Shown in pieces: positions 47,682 to 57,757 of a DNA stretch of 64,000 nucleotides. The DNA comes from Orobanche coerulescens (Eukaryota > Streptophyta > Magnoliopsida > Lamiales > Orobanchaceae). The number at the start of each line of letters is the position of its first letter. The first letter of the stretch is position 1. The notes beneath the pieces are model-generated. The model searched no databases. It was given only the letters and a program-made list of their open reading frames with translations, and was not told the origin of the DNA. The stretch covers positions 19,154,358 through 19,218,357 of the forward strand of contig CM065814.1 of the NCBI GenBank assembly GCA_033398695.1, written 5' to 3'. Made by a program: the position numbers and the translations under genes.

Positions 47682-47904
47682 TCAGATGAGAAGTCAAGCT
47701 AAGGACGTTAAACAAAGCGCTTATTGGGAGGCAACCCAATCTCTATTATTTCGCAAAATAAGTTTGGGGGTAACACAGAAAGATTCAACAAGAAAATCAA
47801 GGATCATATCGTTCATAAAATCCAGGGAGTCTTTCTTTCATTATTCTCACACACATAATAAATATAATTTTTTTTAAAAAACCAAAAAAACTAAAAAAAA
47901 AAAA

Positions 47905-48181
47905 TACGGCCGTATCCACAATCGTACGGCCATACATATCGCCTTACATACGGCCGTACACAAATATGTTACGGCCGTATCCCTTCTGTTTAAATGTACA
48001 ATGGTAACGTAAGTTTGATACGGCCGTAAGTTTTGATTCCTACTGCCGTAATTTGTTCCAGTATGATTTTTACGAAAGCACCTTACGGTCGTAACTCTTC
48101 TATGTTACGGCCGTAACCCAAAAAACCTGTCAAAAATCGAATGCTACATACGACCGTAACTTGGGTATGTTACGGCCGTAA
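47905..48181 (+). promoter_or_regulatory. TTACGGCCGTAA palindrome array upstream of the E7 third ORF
   Basis: About ten copies or close variants lie in 277 bp (47905, 47927, 47951, 47969, 48019, 48092, 48112, 48149, 48170 and others). They use the ACGGCCGT core. The last exact copy (48170-48181) ends 9 bp before a TATA box. The same motif recurs in the E7 3' LTR (51500-51640). Confidence 0.8.
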
Positions 48182-48190
48182 CTCTACAGC

Positions 48191-48197
48191 TATAAAA
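48191..48197 (+). promoter_or_regulatory. Internal TATA box of E7
   Basis: TATAAAAAAC follows the palindrome array. About 480 bp of noncoding leader (48200-48677) separates it from the third ORF; the leader includes a candidate acceptor TTAATTTCAG just before the ATG. Confidence 0.55.
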
Positions 48198-48677
48198 AAC
48201 ACGGTTTTGAGAAACAGATTCACAAACCCAGCGGGAGACAGAGGCACGGTTGCGAAAATTTTCCCCTTCTCAATCCCTTCAAAAACACAAATTCTTCAAT
48301 ATAATTCATTCTCCTATCAACATTAACACATAAATCATCAGGTTTTTCTTTCAATCCTTGTTTCAATTTATATTTTTTTATGGTTTTAGTTTCTCACTTT
48401 ATATTTGTTTTTCGATTCCTATTGTCGTAAGATTCGTTGTTTGAAACATGTTTAGTTGTTAGTATTGTTGATATTTGTGTGGTTATTTGATTCATTGATT
48501 TGTGGTGACTTTGTGGATTTGAGTTTGAATGAAAAACTTGTTAAAAAACTACGAACTCAAGGTGTCCGACGAAATGCCACAACGAAAATCTTTGAATTTT
48601 TTTGATGTTTTTGTTGGTTTTGCTTGATGATTATAGTCGTGTGATCAAAAGGAAGTTGTTTTTGTTTAATTTCAGGG

Positions 48678-49649
48678 ATGGCACCTAATAAATCCTTGAA
48701 AGGAAAAGAAAAGGTCGGTTCGTCGTCTCAAGAACCGGCACTACCGCAACGAATTCAAAACACACGGTGCATTAAGGAGCGGTTGTTCAAACTTGATGAT
48801 TTCATTGGTGATTTGGATACCGACACTATCACTAACCCGTTCATCCAAAAGTTCATAGACACCGAGTGGGAAAAATTCGTGTCCGAACTCCCAAATGGTA
48901 ACCCCACCTTGACCCTAAACTTTTACAATACTTTCAACAAATCCATAGGGCAGGTAGGGTCGCCAACATATCATCAAACGACTGTGAATGGGAAAGTGAT
49001 TCATTTTTCACAGGATGTGATTAACAAGTATTTGGGGGTTGATTCCACTAATGCGGTAGACATTTCCATCTTACCTAATGAGGATGTGCCGGATGATAAG
49101 GTTTTACGTTGGGCATTAGTGAGCGAGCTACATGACAGTATTGGGATCATCAAACCCCGATACAACCAGGCGGACCTCATTGATGATGCTTGATACTTAT
49201 GGATGTGGGCAGCCGGGAGTATTTACCCGAGTTCGACGCTGACTACAGTTTCCATCGGCCACCTCAGAGGTTTATTTGCTATCCGCCGAGGGGTAAAAAT
49301 GGATTTGGGTACTCATATCTATAATACTATTTGTCACTATGCCGGGACGGTCCCTACTAGGCAAAAGATGCCGTACCCCTGCCTTATCACCGGTATTTGC
49401 AGAAGCCAGAGGGTGAAAATTTCGGCAGGGGGTGATATATTGACACATGGGGATCGACTAAATGACCGGAGTAGTATTTTTCGAAGTACTCAGTTAAGGA
49501 GCAAACGGGCACGCGTGGAACCGGAAGAGGAAAGTAGCCACGAGGAGGAATTTGAGCCCGAGGAGAATGTCGGAGAAGACTTGACGCCTTTTGAGGCAAA
49601 TTTGCTTGAAAGAGTTCGGGGATTAAAACATCCCAGGCAGAAATTTTGA
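48678..49649 (+). pseudogene. E7 third ORF (plant transposon-type protein)
   Basis: A single frame of 323 codons interrupted by one in-frame TGA at 49191. Features: basic start MAPNKSLKGKEKVGSSS, globular part (IKERLFKLDDFIGDL, FYNTFNKSIGQVGSPTYHQTTVNGKVIHFSQDVINKYLGV, DKVLRWALVSELHDSIG), then after the stop WAAGSIYPSSTLTTVSIGHL, GVKMDLGTHIYNTICHYAGT and MPYPCLITGI. The tail is acidic (EPEEESSHEEEFEPEENVGED). I recognise the style of the Athila-associated putative plant transposon protein. No signal peptide or membrane segment is apparent, so I do not call it an envelope. The function is unknown. Confidence 0.75.
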
Positions 49650-49827
49650 GAAATCAGAATGAAATAATCGACCGACAATTAGAAACAGAGAAGTGCTTTG
49701 AAAAGCTTTTCCATTTTTTAAACATCCCTGACGACACACCTGGAGGATCAAAACGCTAAAATTTCATGGAGTTTTCTGTTTTCTCACTTGCTTTTCAATT
49801 CTAAAAAAACTCGGGACAGTTTTATTT

Positions 49828-49842
49828 TCAAGTTTGGGGGTG
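49828..49842 (+). other. Internal copy of the E7 polypurine tract
   Basis: TCAAGTTTGGGGGTG is identical over 15 bases to the true tract at 51121-51135. A shorter relative (AAGTTTGGGGGT) lies at about 47759. One follows pol and one follows the third ORF. Confidence 0.65.
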
Positions 49843-49985
49843 TTTTGGAACTTGTGTGTTTATTTTGTTTGTTTTTGAACTATGATGTTTATTTTGCTTT
49901 GAATCATATGATTGTGGTATGTTTTGATTATTGTAGTGTGTGGTGTGTTTTTATTATTTGGAATTGATTTTTTTTAGGTTTAGTG

Positions 49986-50016
<31 letters not shown>

Positions 50017-51120
50017 TTGATTTGTGAGATTTCTAGATCTGGCCATAACAACAATAAGTTAGCTATATACAAGCTTCTAAAATCGTTTTAACCTGTAAAA
50101 AAAATTGTACATTCCAAAAATTTTTTAGCCTTAATATCTCTTTCCAAGCCTTGTAGTTATCATTTATAATCGAGTCATTCGTTACCTTGAGAAAAGAAGA
50201 ATCAGTCGGTTGCTGAAAAATAGAACTGAAATTTACTTAATTTGTGGAGTTTTTGATTTTTTCATGCTTAACTAATAAATGATTTTCTGCAAAAATTCTA
50301 TTCCCTAAAAAAAGGTCATTGGTGAAAGGAGTTTAGTTGAAAAATAAAAAGGGAGAAGTGTTGAGCAGCAACAGCTGCCTAATTTTGGGGGTCCTGAAAT
50401 TTTGCGAAAAATAAAGGACTAACCATTGTTGGTGCGTAGCTGCCGTCTCACACGAAATGGAAATTGCGTTGGTGAAAATAGCTACACGTTAGCAAATAAC
50501 GTTATGAAAGCTATCACCTAAAAAAAAGATAGAAATTGTGTTGGTGAAAAGAGCTACACGTTAGCAAATAACGGTGTGAAAGCTATCACCTAAAAAAAAT
50601 GGAAATTGTGTTGGTGAAAAGAGCTACACGTTAGCAAATAACGGTGTGAAAGCTATCACTAAGGGATGTAGTTTATAAGCAGATTTGAATTAATTAGCGG
50701 CTGAATTTCAGTACACTCAATTTCGTGAAAAATCACAATATTTGATGACGCCAATGAAATTCTTCTTCATATTGAGTCGAAAAATAAACGAGTGATCGAG
50801 AACAACCATTAAAGGGAAGTCGTGTGTGGCACGAGTGGGAAAGAAATAATCAACCTTTTGGGGGGAAACCTTGCATTTTGGAATTACAAAATAAAACCGT
50901 GTTTTAACTTCAAAATCATTAGTAGATTTATTTTGGATCTTGATTCATTTCTATCTACTGTATAAAGCTGGTTTTTGTGTATTAATGGCATTTTGATCTA
51001 TTATCCTCTTTATATATATAATTATTTTTCTTAATTTGTGTGTGTATTATTTTTCTTATTTTGTGTCTTATTTTTTTTTAGCGTGAATAATAAAGAGTCT
51101 TGCTCGGGACTAGCAAGAAT
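49843..51120 (+). other. E7 3' noncoding region with tandem repeat
   Basis: It contains a (TA)n run (about 49987-50012) and three units of about 70 bp at 50459-50663 (GAAATTG(T/C)GTTGGTGAAAA, GAGCTACACGTTAGCAAATA, GAAAGCTATCACC). No coding sequence is recognised. Confidence 0.7.
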
Positions 51121-51135
51121 TCAAGTTTGGGGGTG
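51121..51135 (+). other. E7 polypurine tract
   Basis: TCAAGTTTGGGGGTG directly precedes the 3' LTR start TGATAAGTG. Confidence 0.8.
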
Positions 51136-52743
51136 TGATAAGTGTCAGTTTTATACACTTATCTATGGTTTGTATCGATAAATTTCACTCATAATTGAGC
51201 TAGTCTACTCGTTTTTGCTTTTAATTAATTAGCTTTTAATAATTTTATTATTTATCAGATGAAGATGTAAATTTAGTCTTAATCGGATTGAATTACTGAT
51301 TTACTCAAGAAATAACATGTTTATAAAATATTCTCTTTATTGAGTTTTTATGTATTCATGTTGTAGGGCTTTCCGATACGAGTTAGGCAGTCTTTCCGGA
51401 TTCAAAATCAGAGTTATATATCAAAAGTTATCATCCGAAGAAGATTTGGGGCAAAAACGCAAAGTCTAAAAAATTCAATGAAAATGAAGTCCAAACTCCA
51501 TACGGGCGTGTACGGGCGTAACTCACAAATGCAAATTTACGAAGCCATGTTAAGGCCGAATTCATCAATGTTACGGCCGTAAGCCATCCTAGTTACGACA
51601 GTAACTCTTAAATGTTACTACTGTAACTCTCGGCATTGTAATCATTTGTCTAATTTTTTATACTTTTGATGTATTATTGAGGGGATGGCTGGCATTGATC
51701 CGATCTATTGTAATAATACTGGAGTTTTGGAGCTATTAGATGACTTTAGGTGTATAAATAGACCCCTTAGATCCATCATCATTCATCATTCATCTTATAT
51801 TTTTCCACTTTTTGTAATATTTTCCTTTTGTGTGAAGAACACACTTGTGTTCTTGAGTGATTTGTGTAATAGTGGTATAGCATATGTTGTTAAGGGAGTT
51901 TATTGCTTCTTTCTCCTTTATCTACTAAGGGAGTTAGGATCAATTCTTTCTCTTTTTCAACTAATAATGACAACTCAAGCTTGTATTATGTTTATTAAAC
52001 CATTCATGGGCTAAGTTACCTTAGTTGGGATTATAAACAAGGTTAGTCATGTTATTTAAGTTTGTATAAAGATATATTATGAATTACTTATTATTGTGTG
52101 TGATTTTCATTGTTTTAACAATCTTTATTTATTTGGCCAATAAATGACGATATTTATGGTCTTCATATATTTTGAATGAAAATATGTTTGATTAGATCAA
52201 ATGATCTTCACTCTAAGTTGTTCTAGGGGATAGAAATATACCTCTAGACCTTAGATGATTCTTTGAGTTATTTTCATAAAATGCTATGTATTGAAGCCAA
52301 TCAACATAGAAATATAGTGGATTGATTCAATATATAAGGGGCGTTTTATAGTTCGAAAGAGAAACCGTCTTTTTAAGGAAAATCGAATCTACACAACATA
52401 ATAAGTAAATTCATCCTATGATCTCCTATACATCTTCTATAACTAATGATGAGCTAAGTTTGTAATCCCAACTATTTCATTATATCTTTTATTAATCTAT
52501 TATTAGTGCAAATCTTTTATTTCCTTGAATATTAGAACTATTATTGCATTTTCTTTGCAATTATTAAACCAAACTCTTAAATTGTGTGTTTCAATCATAT
52601 ATCTCTGTAACAAATAGACTAATAGTGTATAATTCAACATATAACCAAACTTCCTCGTGGGATCGATAAACTGGACTCAAAAAGTCCACTTACTACTTGA
52701 TACGATATCGTGCACTTGCGATAGTTACACTAAAGACGTGTCA
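51136..52743 (+). repeat. E7 3' LTR, 1608 bp
   Basis: It begins TGATAAGTGTC and ends GACGTGTCA. The first 28 bases can fold (GATAAGTGT with ACACTTATC). Degenerate TTACGGCCGTAA sites lie at 51500-51640 (the best one, TTACGGCCGTAA, at about 51573), and a TATA box TGTATAAATAGACC at 51751. U5 at 52352-52743 matches the 5' LTR. Confidence 0.9.
51500..51760 (+). promoter_or_regulatory. E7 LTR promoter: palindromes and TATA box
   Basis: About five full or partial ACGGCCGT-type sites are followed, about 125 bp on, by TATAAATA (51753-51760). The intact 3' LTR has this promoter; the deleted 5' LTR does not. Confidence 0.65.
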
Positions 52744-53782
52744 AACCCGAACACATGACCATCATGTGCCCGACTAAAAATCCCACACATCACCACCCGG
52801 CCACGCAATACGAACCCAGAAGGTCATATGAACGGGAATGACCATGATGAATATCAATGAATAATAATCCGACAAAGTCAAAAATGACTCACCGAGATGA
52901 ATTAATAGTGAAGTGAATGATAGCTCAATGAAATGATTGGAACCGTTGTTCCTCGTGAATGAAGTGATTATTCGACAATTACAAGTCTCAATATGGTTAA
53001 TACATTATGAATGAGTTATGATTATGAATGAACAAAAACAAAAAGGAATGAATATCCTTTTAACCGAGTAAGAATTAACTTACACAACACTGATGAAGAA
53101 TGTCCTTCCACGAACAAACGTCCTAAATGAGATGTCGGTCGCTCGAACAACCTTGAATAACACAATTACCAACAATTCGTTCAACGTATGAATCAAACAC
53201 GATTATAATTAATTCAAAACGTCGATACGACTAAACCAAGCTCATTGGGGCATTATATCAAACACTTTGTGACCAATCTTCGATTGTTTACAACCAATTC
53301 TTAACTACACCAATATCAAATCCCCGAGGAGTGTTCCAAACCAACAAAACATTCTCAATACAATCAATAATCCAATATGAACATCTAAATTCGTGATTAC
53401 AACAACAATTAATCGAAAACCCCCAATTCCAACTCAATATTCAAAGTGTTCTTGAATAACCCTCCAATAATCTAATGAATATTCATATACACTCATAATC
53501 ATACGTATATCTCTTCCTACAACATGATTATAACGTCCAAAACATCATATCTCAACACAAAATCGAAATCCAAGATGTTTGAAGAATGTTACCTTTGAAG
53601 ATCCAAACACTTTGATTCGATGAACACGCGTTAGATCGACTATCCAAGCTTCACAAACGAATGAAGATGATGAAAACCGAACACTCAAGTGATTGATGAT
53701 GAAAAATATCTCCCTCAAGCTCTCTCTCTCTCGGACACAAGGTGAATAAATGAGGAAATGAACTCAAAGTCCCGTCCAAGTC

Positions 53783-54328
53783 CTATATAAACTGCCGAAT
53801 GTTACGGCCATAACTCGGCCTTCTTACGGCCGTAACATCCAAGTCAACAGCCTCACGGCCGTAACCAACCATCTCGTAAGGTCGTAACTCGGCTTCATCC
53901 AGAATCTGCCGACAGTCATACGGTCGTACCCGCACCTGCCTTACGGGCGTAACTCGCCCTCGTTCAAGCACCTGCCGGCAGTCATACGGCCATATCCGCA
54001 CGCGCCTTATGGGCGTAACTCGACCGATACGGCCGTACCCAGCCAAAATTACGGGCGTATAGCCTACGTCGAAACTGCCTGGGCACCCTGCCCGAGTCGT
54101 ACGACCGTAACCGTCCAAGCCTTACGGCCGTACCAGCCTCATCTTACGGCCGTATGCCGCAACCCTTACAGCCGTAAGTCCTGTTTCTCCGAGCTGTCCT
54201 GAAAGCAACGAACGCATGTTACGGCCATATCCGACAATCCTTACGGCCGTAACTCACCTTCGTCCAAAACCACCTTGAGCCAACGAATGCATGTTACGGC
54301 CGTAATGCCTGACTAGTTACGGCCGTAA
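53783..54328 (-). promoter_or_regulatory. E6 LTR promoter: TTACGGCCGTAA array and TATA box
   Basis: About twenty exact or near copies of the palindrome occupy 53801-54328 (for example 53825, 54121, 54145, 54240, 54297, 54317). On the minus strand they are followed after about 11 bp by TTTATATAGG (53783-53792). E2 has a different palindrome at the same LTR position. Confidence 0.78.
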
Positions 54329-54712
54329 CTCACTGCTGGAAGTGACAAAATCCGACAACTCCGTCTACTCGCTACCACCGGTGAATGATCCGACGTACAA
54401 TACTCGTATGAATGAAATTAAGTCCAATAACACGCGATAGATGATACTTCCATCACAAGGCTATATTCACGATAATTATGATGATACTCTCGTCTCAACT
54501 CTCATTCGGAGATAAATGACTATCGGTAACTGATACACGGTTGCAAAATGCCAACGATGAATACAAATGAATGAGTCATGAACGATGAATGATTATTAAT
54601 GAGTGAAAATTACTGAATGACCATTACTGATTGATAATTACTGAATGATAATGAATGAATTACAATCGGGTATTACATACTCCCCCCCTTAAAAAGAGTT
54701 TCGTCCTCGAAA

Positions 54713-55648
54713 CTAAGGGTCAAACAACTCGGGATAACTCTCCCGCATACTATCCTCGGTTTCCCAAGTAGCCTCTTCGACTCCGTGTCTAGACCACTGA
54801 ATCTTGACCAAAGGAATCGTCTTGTTCCTCAACTGTTTGATTCGTCGCTCTAAAACTCGTATAGGACGCTCCTCATACGAATGATCATCCGTGATCTCGA
54901 TTTCGTCGAATTGAAGTATGACTCGGGTCGGCGACATACTTCCGCAACTGGGAGACGTGAAACACATTATGAATTCGGCTCAATGTCGGAGGTAAGGCCA
55001 ATCGATAAGCTAACTCGCCTACTCGATCTAAAATCTCAAACGGTCCAATGAATCTCGGACTCAACTTTCACCTCTTCCGAAAACGGAAGATACCCCGACT
55101 CGGGGATACCTTGACCAAAACATGGTCACCTATCTTGAACTCTAACGGTCGACGACGATTATCTGCATATGATTTCTGTCGACTCTGAGCTGTCAACAAA
55201 CGACTCCTGATCAAATCTACCTTCTCACGGGCGGCAATAAACATATCGGTCTCGGTGCCGATTGATTCTGATAAGTCATCCCAACACAAAGGAGATCGAC
55301 AACGACGACCGTACAAGGCCTCGTAAGGTGCCATCTTAATCGAAGCATGCCAACTATTATTGTACGTGAACTCAATCAACGGTAGTTGGGTTTCCCAGTC
55401 GTCTTTCCAATCGAGGATGCATGCCCTCAACATGTCCTCCAATGTCTGAATAGTCCTCTCGGATTGTCCGTCGGATTGAGGATGAAAAGCGGTACTGAGA
55501 TTAAGCTGAGTTCCCATAACACGATGAACTGACTTCCAAAAATGAGACACGAATCGTCCGTCACGATCGGAAATAATACTTTTAGGAGTATCGTGCAGTC
55601 TCACTATCTCTTTGATGAACAACTGGGCAAGTCTCTCGGGACCCCACA
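54713..55648 (-). pseudogene. E6 integrase and chromodomain
   Basis: From 55648 down: WGPERLAQLFIKEIVRLHDTPKSIISDRDGRFVSHFW, then HPQSDGQSERTIQTLEDMLRACILDWKDDWETQLPL with the catalytic Glu present (unlike E2), and YEALYGRRCRSPLCWDDLSE. A frame break near 55068 precedes the chromodomain piece ITDDHSYEERPIRVLERRIKQLRNKTIPLVKIQWSRHGVEEATWE at 54713-54967. It is truncated at its N-terminus by E8. Confidence 0.85.
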
Positions 55649-57671
55649 TGTAATATCCGTACCTTTCCGTTTTTAACACTTTCCATTTTTGGTGTATGTC
55701 TATTTTTGTCGACTCGTCTGTAACCATTTCGACATTTTGAACCTACTTTATTCTTGGAGTTTTTCCATTTGGACAAGTTTTGGTGGTGTTTTTACGAGAT
55801 TTCATTTTATGTCATGTTTCGCCGTATGTACGTTCGATTCTCGTAAAACTCGTTCGTTTTCACGATTTCTTTGTTTGTACAAGTTCGTATGATTGAGTGG
55901 GTCGTGCTGTGACTTTCAGTTTGTAAATCCGACGTCGTAGTGTGATTTTCGGGCACCTGGGCCATTTTTGTAATTTCCTATAAGTTTAGGGAAATTCATC
56001 TCCTTGTCGTATTTTGGATTCCTCGGTAGTTGGAAGTGCATTTACTGTCGAAAACTCAACTTCGTTGTTATGAATACCTCGTATTTACACTTTTGATTCT
56101 ATCCTCGTGTTGTGGTTCGTCGTTGAATCGACTGTGCAGAATTGTGTCCAGAACTGGGATCTGCTATGTGCATAACGTACGTTATGCATGATCCATAACG
56201 TACGTTATGACCTTTCCCAATTCAGTACAGAAATTTGGTTATGTACATTAACCAGTATTGGGTTACGTACGTAACCATCATACGTACGTTAACAGTTTGT
56301 GTTAACGTACGTAACGCGCTGTCAGCGTTTTAAACCTGACTTAACCTCAGTCGTTTCTTTTCATTCTTCTTCAACCCTTCTCGCGACGTGAGTGTTCTCG
56401 AGCGCCTTTGGAGTGATTTGTCCAGAGCAATCCGTGGATTTCCTCTAGAGATTGATTATTGTGTACCAAGGGAGATTAATCTACAACATTATCATTCTCC
56501 GTCAGTCGAATCCAAGGTATTACTCAGGAACCCTAACTTTGACGAATTTGGGGGTTTTTCGGGATTCTAGGGATTAGTTCCGAATTGTTCAATTATGTTA
56601 CTATATTCCTTACCGATTGTTGTTATTGAGTGATTCCAAATCCAATTTCCTTGATTTTAATCCGTGAATTATCAATACGGGGAGATTTCGCGTAAACCCT
56701 CGCCCGTATCAATTGATCGTTCATTGTCGTAGCATGTAATCGGGGTTTTGGGAATATTCCTTTCGATTATTGATGTCCGTTGGGACTGAGTGATGTTAAT
56801 TCTTCGTTAGGAACCGTCGTTTTCCACCCGGACCGTTCGTAGTCGTGTTTCACTTCCGCTTCTTCAAGAATGTCTCAAAGGCAAGTACTTTACATTTGTT
56901 TACATGTTCTAGTATTTGAATTATGGCTTTATCGTGGTTGTTGTGGATGGATATGTGTATGTTCACCTAGGGACGGTCCGACGGGACCTCTAGGGATATG
57001 TATTGCCGTGATTGTGCGTATCGCGAACTGTGGTTAGCCACCCAGGGATGTCCGACGGGGCTCTGCGGGGTACGGTGGCCGTGAGTCTCGTACCGAAGGT
57101 TAACTTTCAATTGTGATTTGTTGGAGACAATGTGTTTTGTGATTGTACCTTGTAAATATTCCGGAATATAAAACGTTTTCTAAAATGATTTTTGGCGCAT
57201 ATATTCATCTGATTAGAATGTAGTTCAAATGGATTGTACTTGCACTAGCAGTTGTCGCTAACCCCTTAAATGGGGGAAATACTTTTTGTATTTCAGGTAT
57301 CGATCGTGGGGACAAACGAGTACTTGAGCTGTATGAGGATGATGGGCAAGCATGATACTGTTCAGTAGTCACTTGTTGGTGTTCAGATCTGTCAATTATT
57401 TTTGATGCCTTGTTTTGGGATTTCTGTATCATAAAATTGGTTTAAGTACTCGAGTACTTCCTTTTCAAAATTGTTAATGTTGTGTTCCCGTTTTGGGAAA
57501 TGGATTGATGTTGGATTCTATTTGTCGGGTTGTAGTCTTTTATTTGAATTGTCGTTTTATTGATAATTGCATGTCGTCGTCGAATGTCTTGTTGATGCGC
57601 TAGCCTGGTGAATTCCACAGTGTGGGATCCACGGCGCTGTAATATGCCCTGAATGTCTTGGGGGTGTTACA
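55649..57671 (+). repeat. E8 5' LTR, 2.02 kb
   Basis: It begins TGTAATATCCGTACC and ends GGGGGTGTTACA. The last 75 bases hold TAGCCTGGTGAATTCC and CACGGCGCTGTAATAT. It contains a palindrome cluster at 56169-56315 and GACGGG(A/G)C repeats near 56965-57060 (TAGGGACGGTCCGACGGGACC and CAGGGATGTCCGACGGGGCT). Confidence 0.88.
56169..56344 (+). promoter_or_regulatory. ATAACGTACGTTAT palindrome cluster, E8 LTR
   Basis: A perfect 20 bp palindrome occupies 56169-56188, and perfect 16 bp palindromes 56194-56209 and 56261-56276 (GGTTACGTACGTAACC). Weaker copies are near 56237, 56279 and 56301. The core is ACGTACGT, containing two ACGT elements as bound by plant bZIP factors. A weak TATA-like TTTTAAA lies at 56338-56344. 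Confidence 0.75.
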
Positions 57672-57675
57672 GAAT

Positions 57676-57690
57676 ATGGTATCGTAGCCA
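57676..57690 (+). other. E8 primer binding site (iMet type)
   Basis: TGGTATCGTAGCCAGG lies five bases after the LTR. It resembles the TGGTATCAGAGC complement with mismatches. Confidence 0.7.
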
Positions 57691-57757
57691 GGTTTATGGA
57701 TACCTAGGCTGTCGGTTATTTGGGTCTAGTCGAGTGTCTTTTTTAAACAGTATCACT

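Larger units (their letters stand above)
41768..52743 (+). mobile_element. E7: Athila-like Ty3/gypsy element, complete, 11 kb
   Basis: The order is 5' LTR, primer site, gag, protease-RT-RNase H-integrase, palindrome array with TATA box, third ORF, noncoding region, polypurine tract and 3' LTR. A perfect 5 bp duplication AACCC (41763-41767 and 52744-52748) marks the ends. The two LTRs are nearly identical where both are present, so insertion is recent relative to E2. The 5' LTR has lost about 1.2 kb including the promoter. Lineage is judged from the primer site, gag/pol style and the extra ORF. Confidence 0.92.
41157..54677 (-). repeat. E6 3' LTR, interrupted by E7
   Basis: On the minus strand it starts TGTAATACCCG at 54677 and ends GGGGTGTTACA at 41157. 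Removing E7 (41768-52743) and one target duplication leaves about 2.5 kb, close to the E2 LTR. Much of it aligns with E2 (12194-13800), but the palindrome array differs in sequence. Confidence 0.85.
41157..55648 (-). mobile_element. E6: Tekay-like Ty3/gypsy element, 3' part
   Basis: On the minus strand it comprises integrase core, chromodomain, polypurine tract (AAGGGGGGGAGTA at about 54678-54690) and a complete 3' LTR. The LTR is split by E7, and the element is cut at 55648 by E8. The protein sequence is very close to that of E2. It is inserted in the hAT transposon. Its 5' half would lie beyond the window. Confidence 0.85.

Noticed and set aside
48678..49649. Envelope gene of an Athila-type element
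   Set aside because: No signal peptide or transmembrane segment is visible; the sequence fits the plant transposon-type protein instead.
47905..54328. Regularly spaced palindromic repeats reminiscent of a CRISPR array
   Set aside because: Spacing is irregular, repeats vary, they lie in LTR promoters of plant retrotransposons and no cas genes exist.
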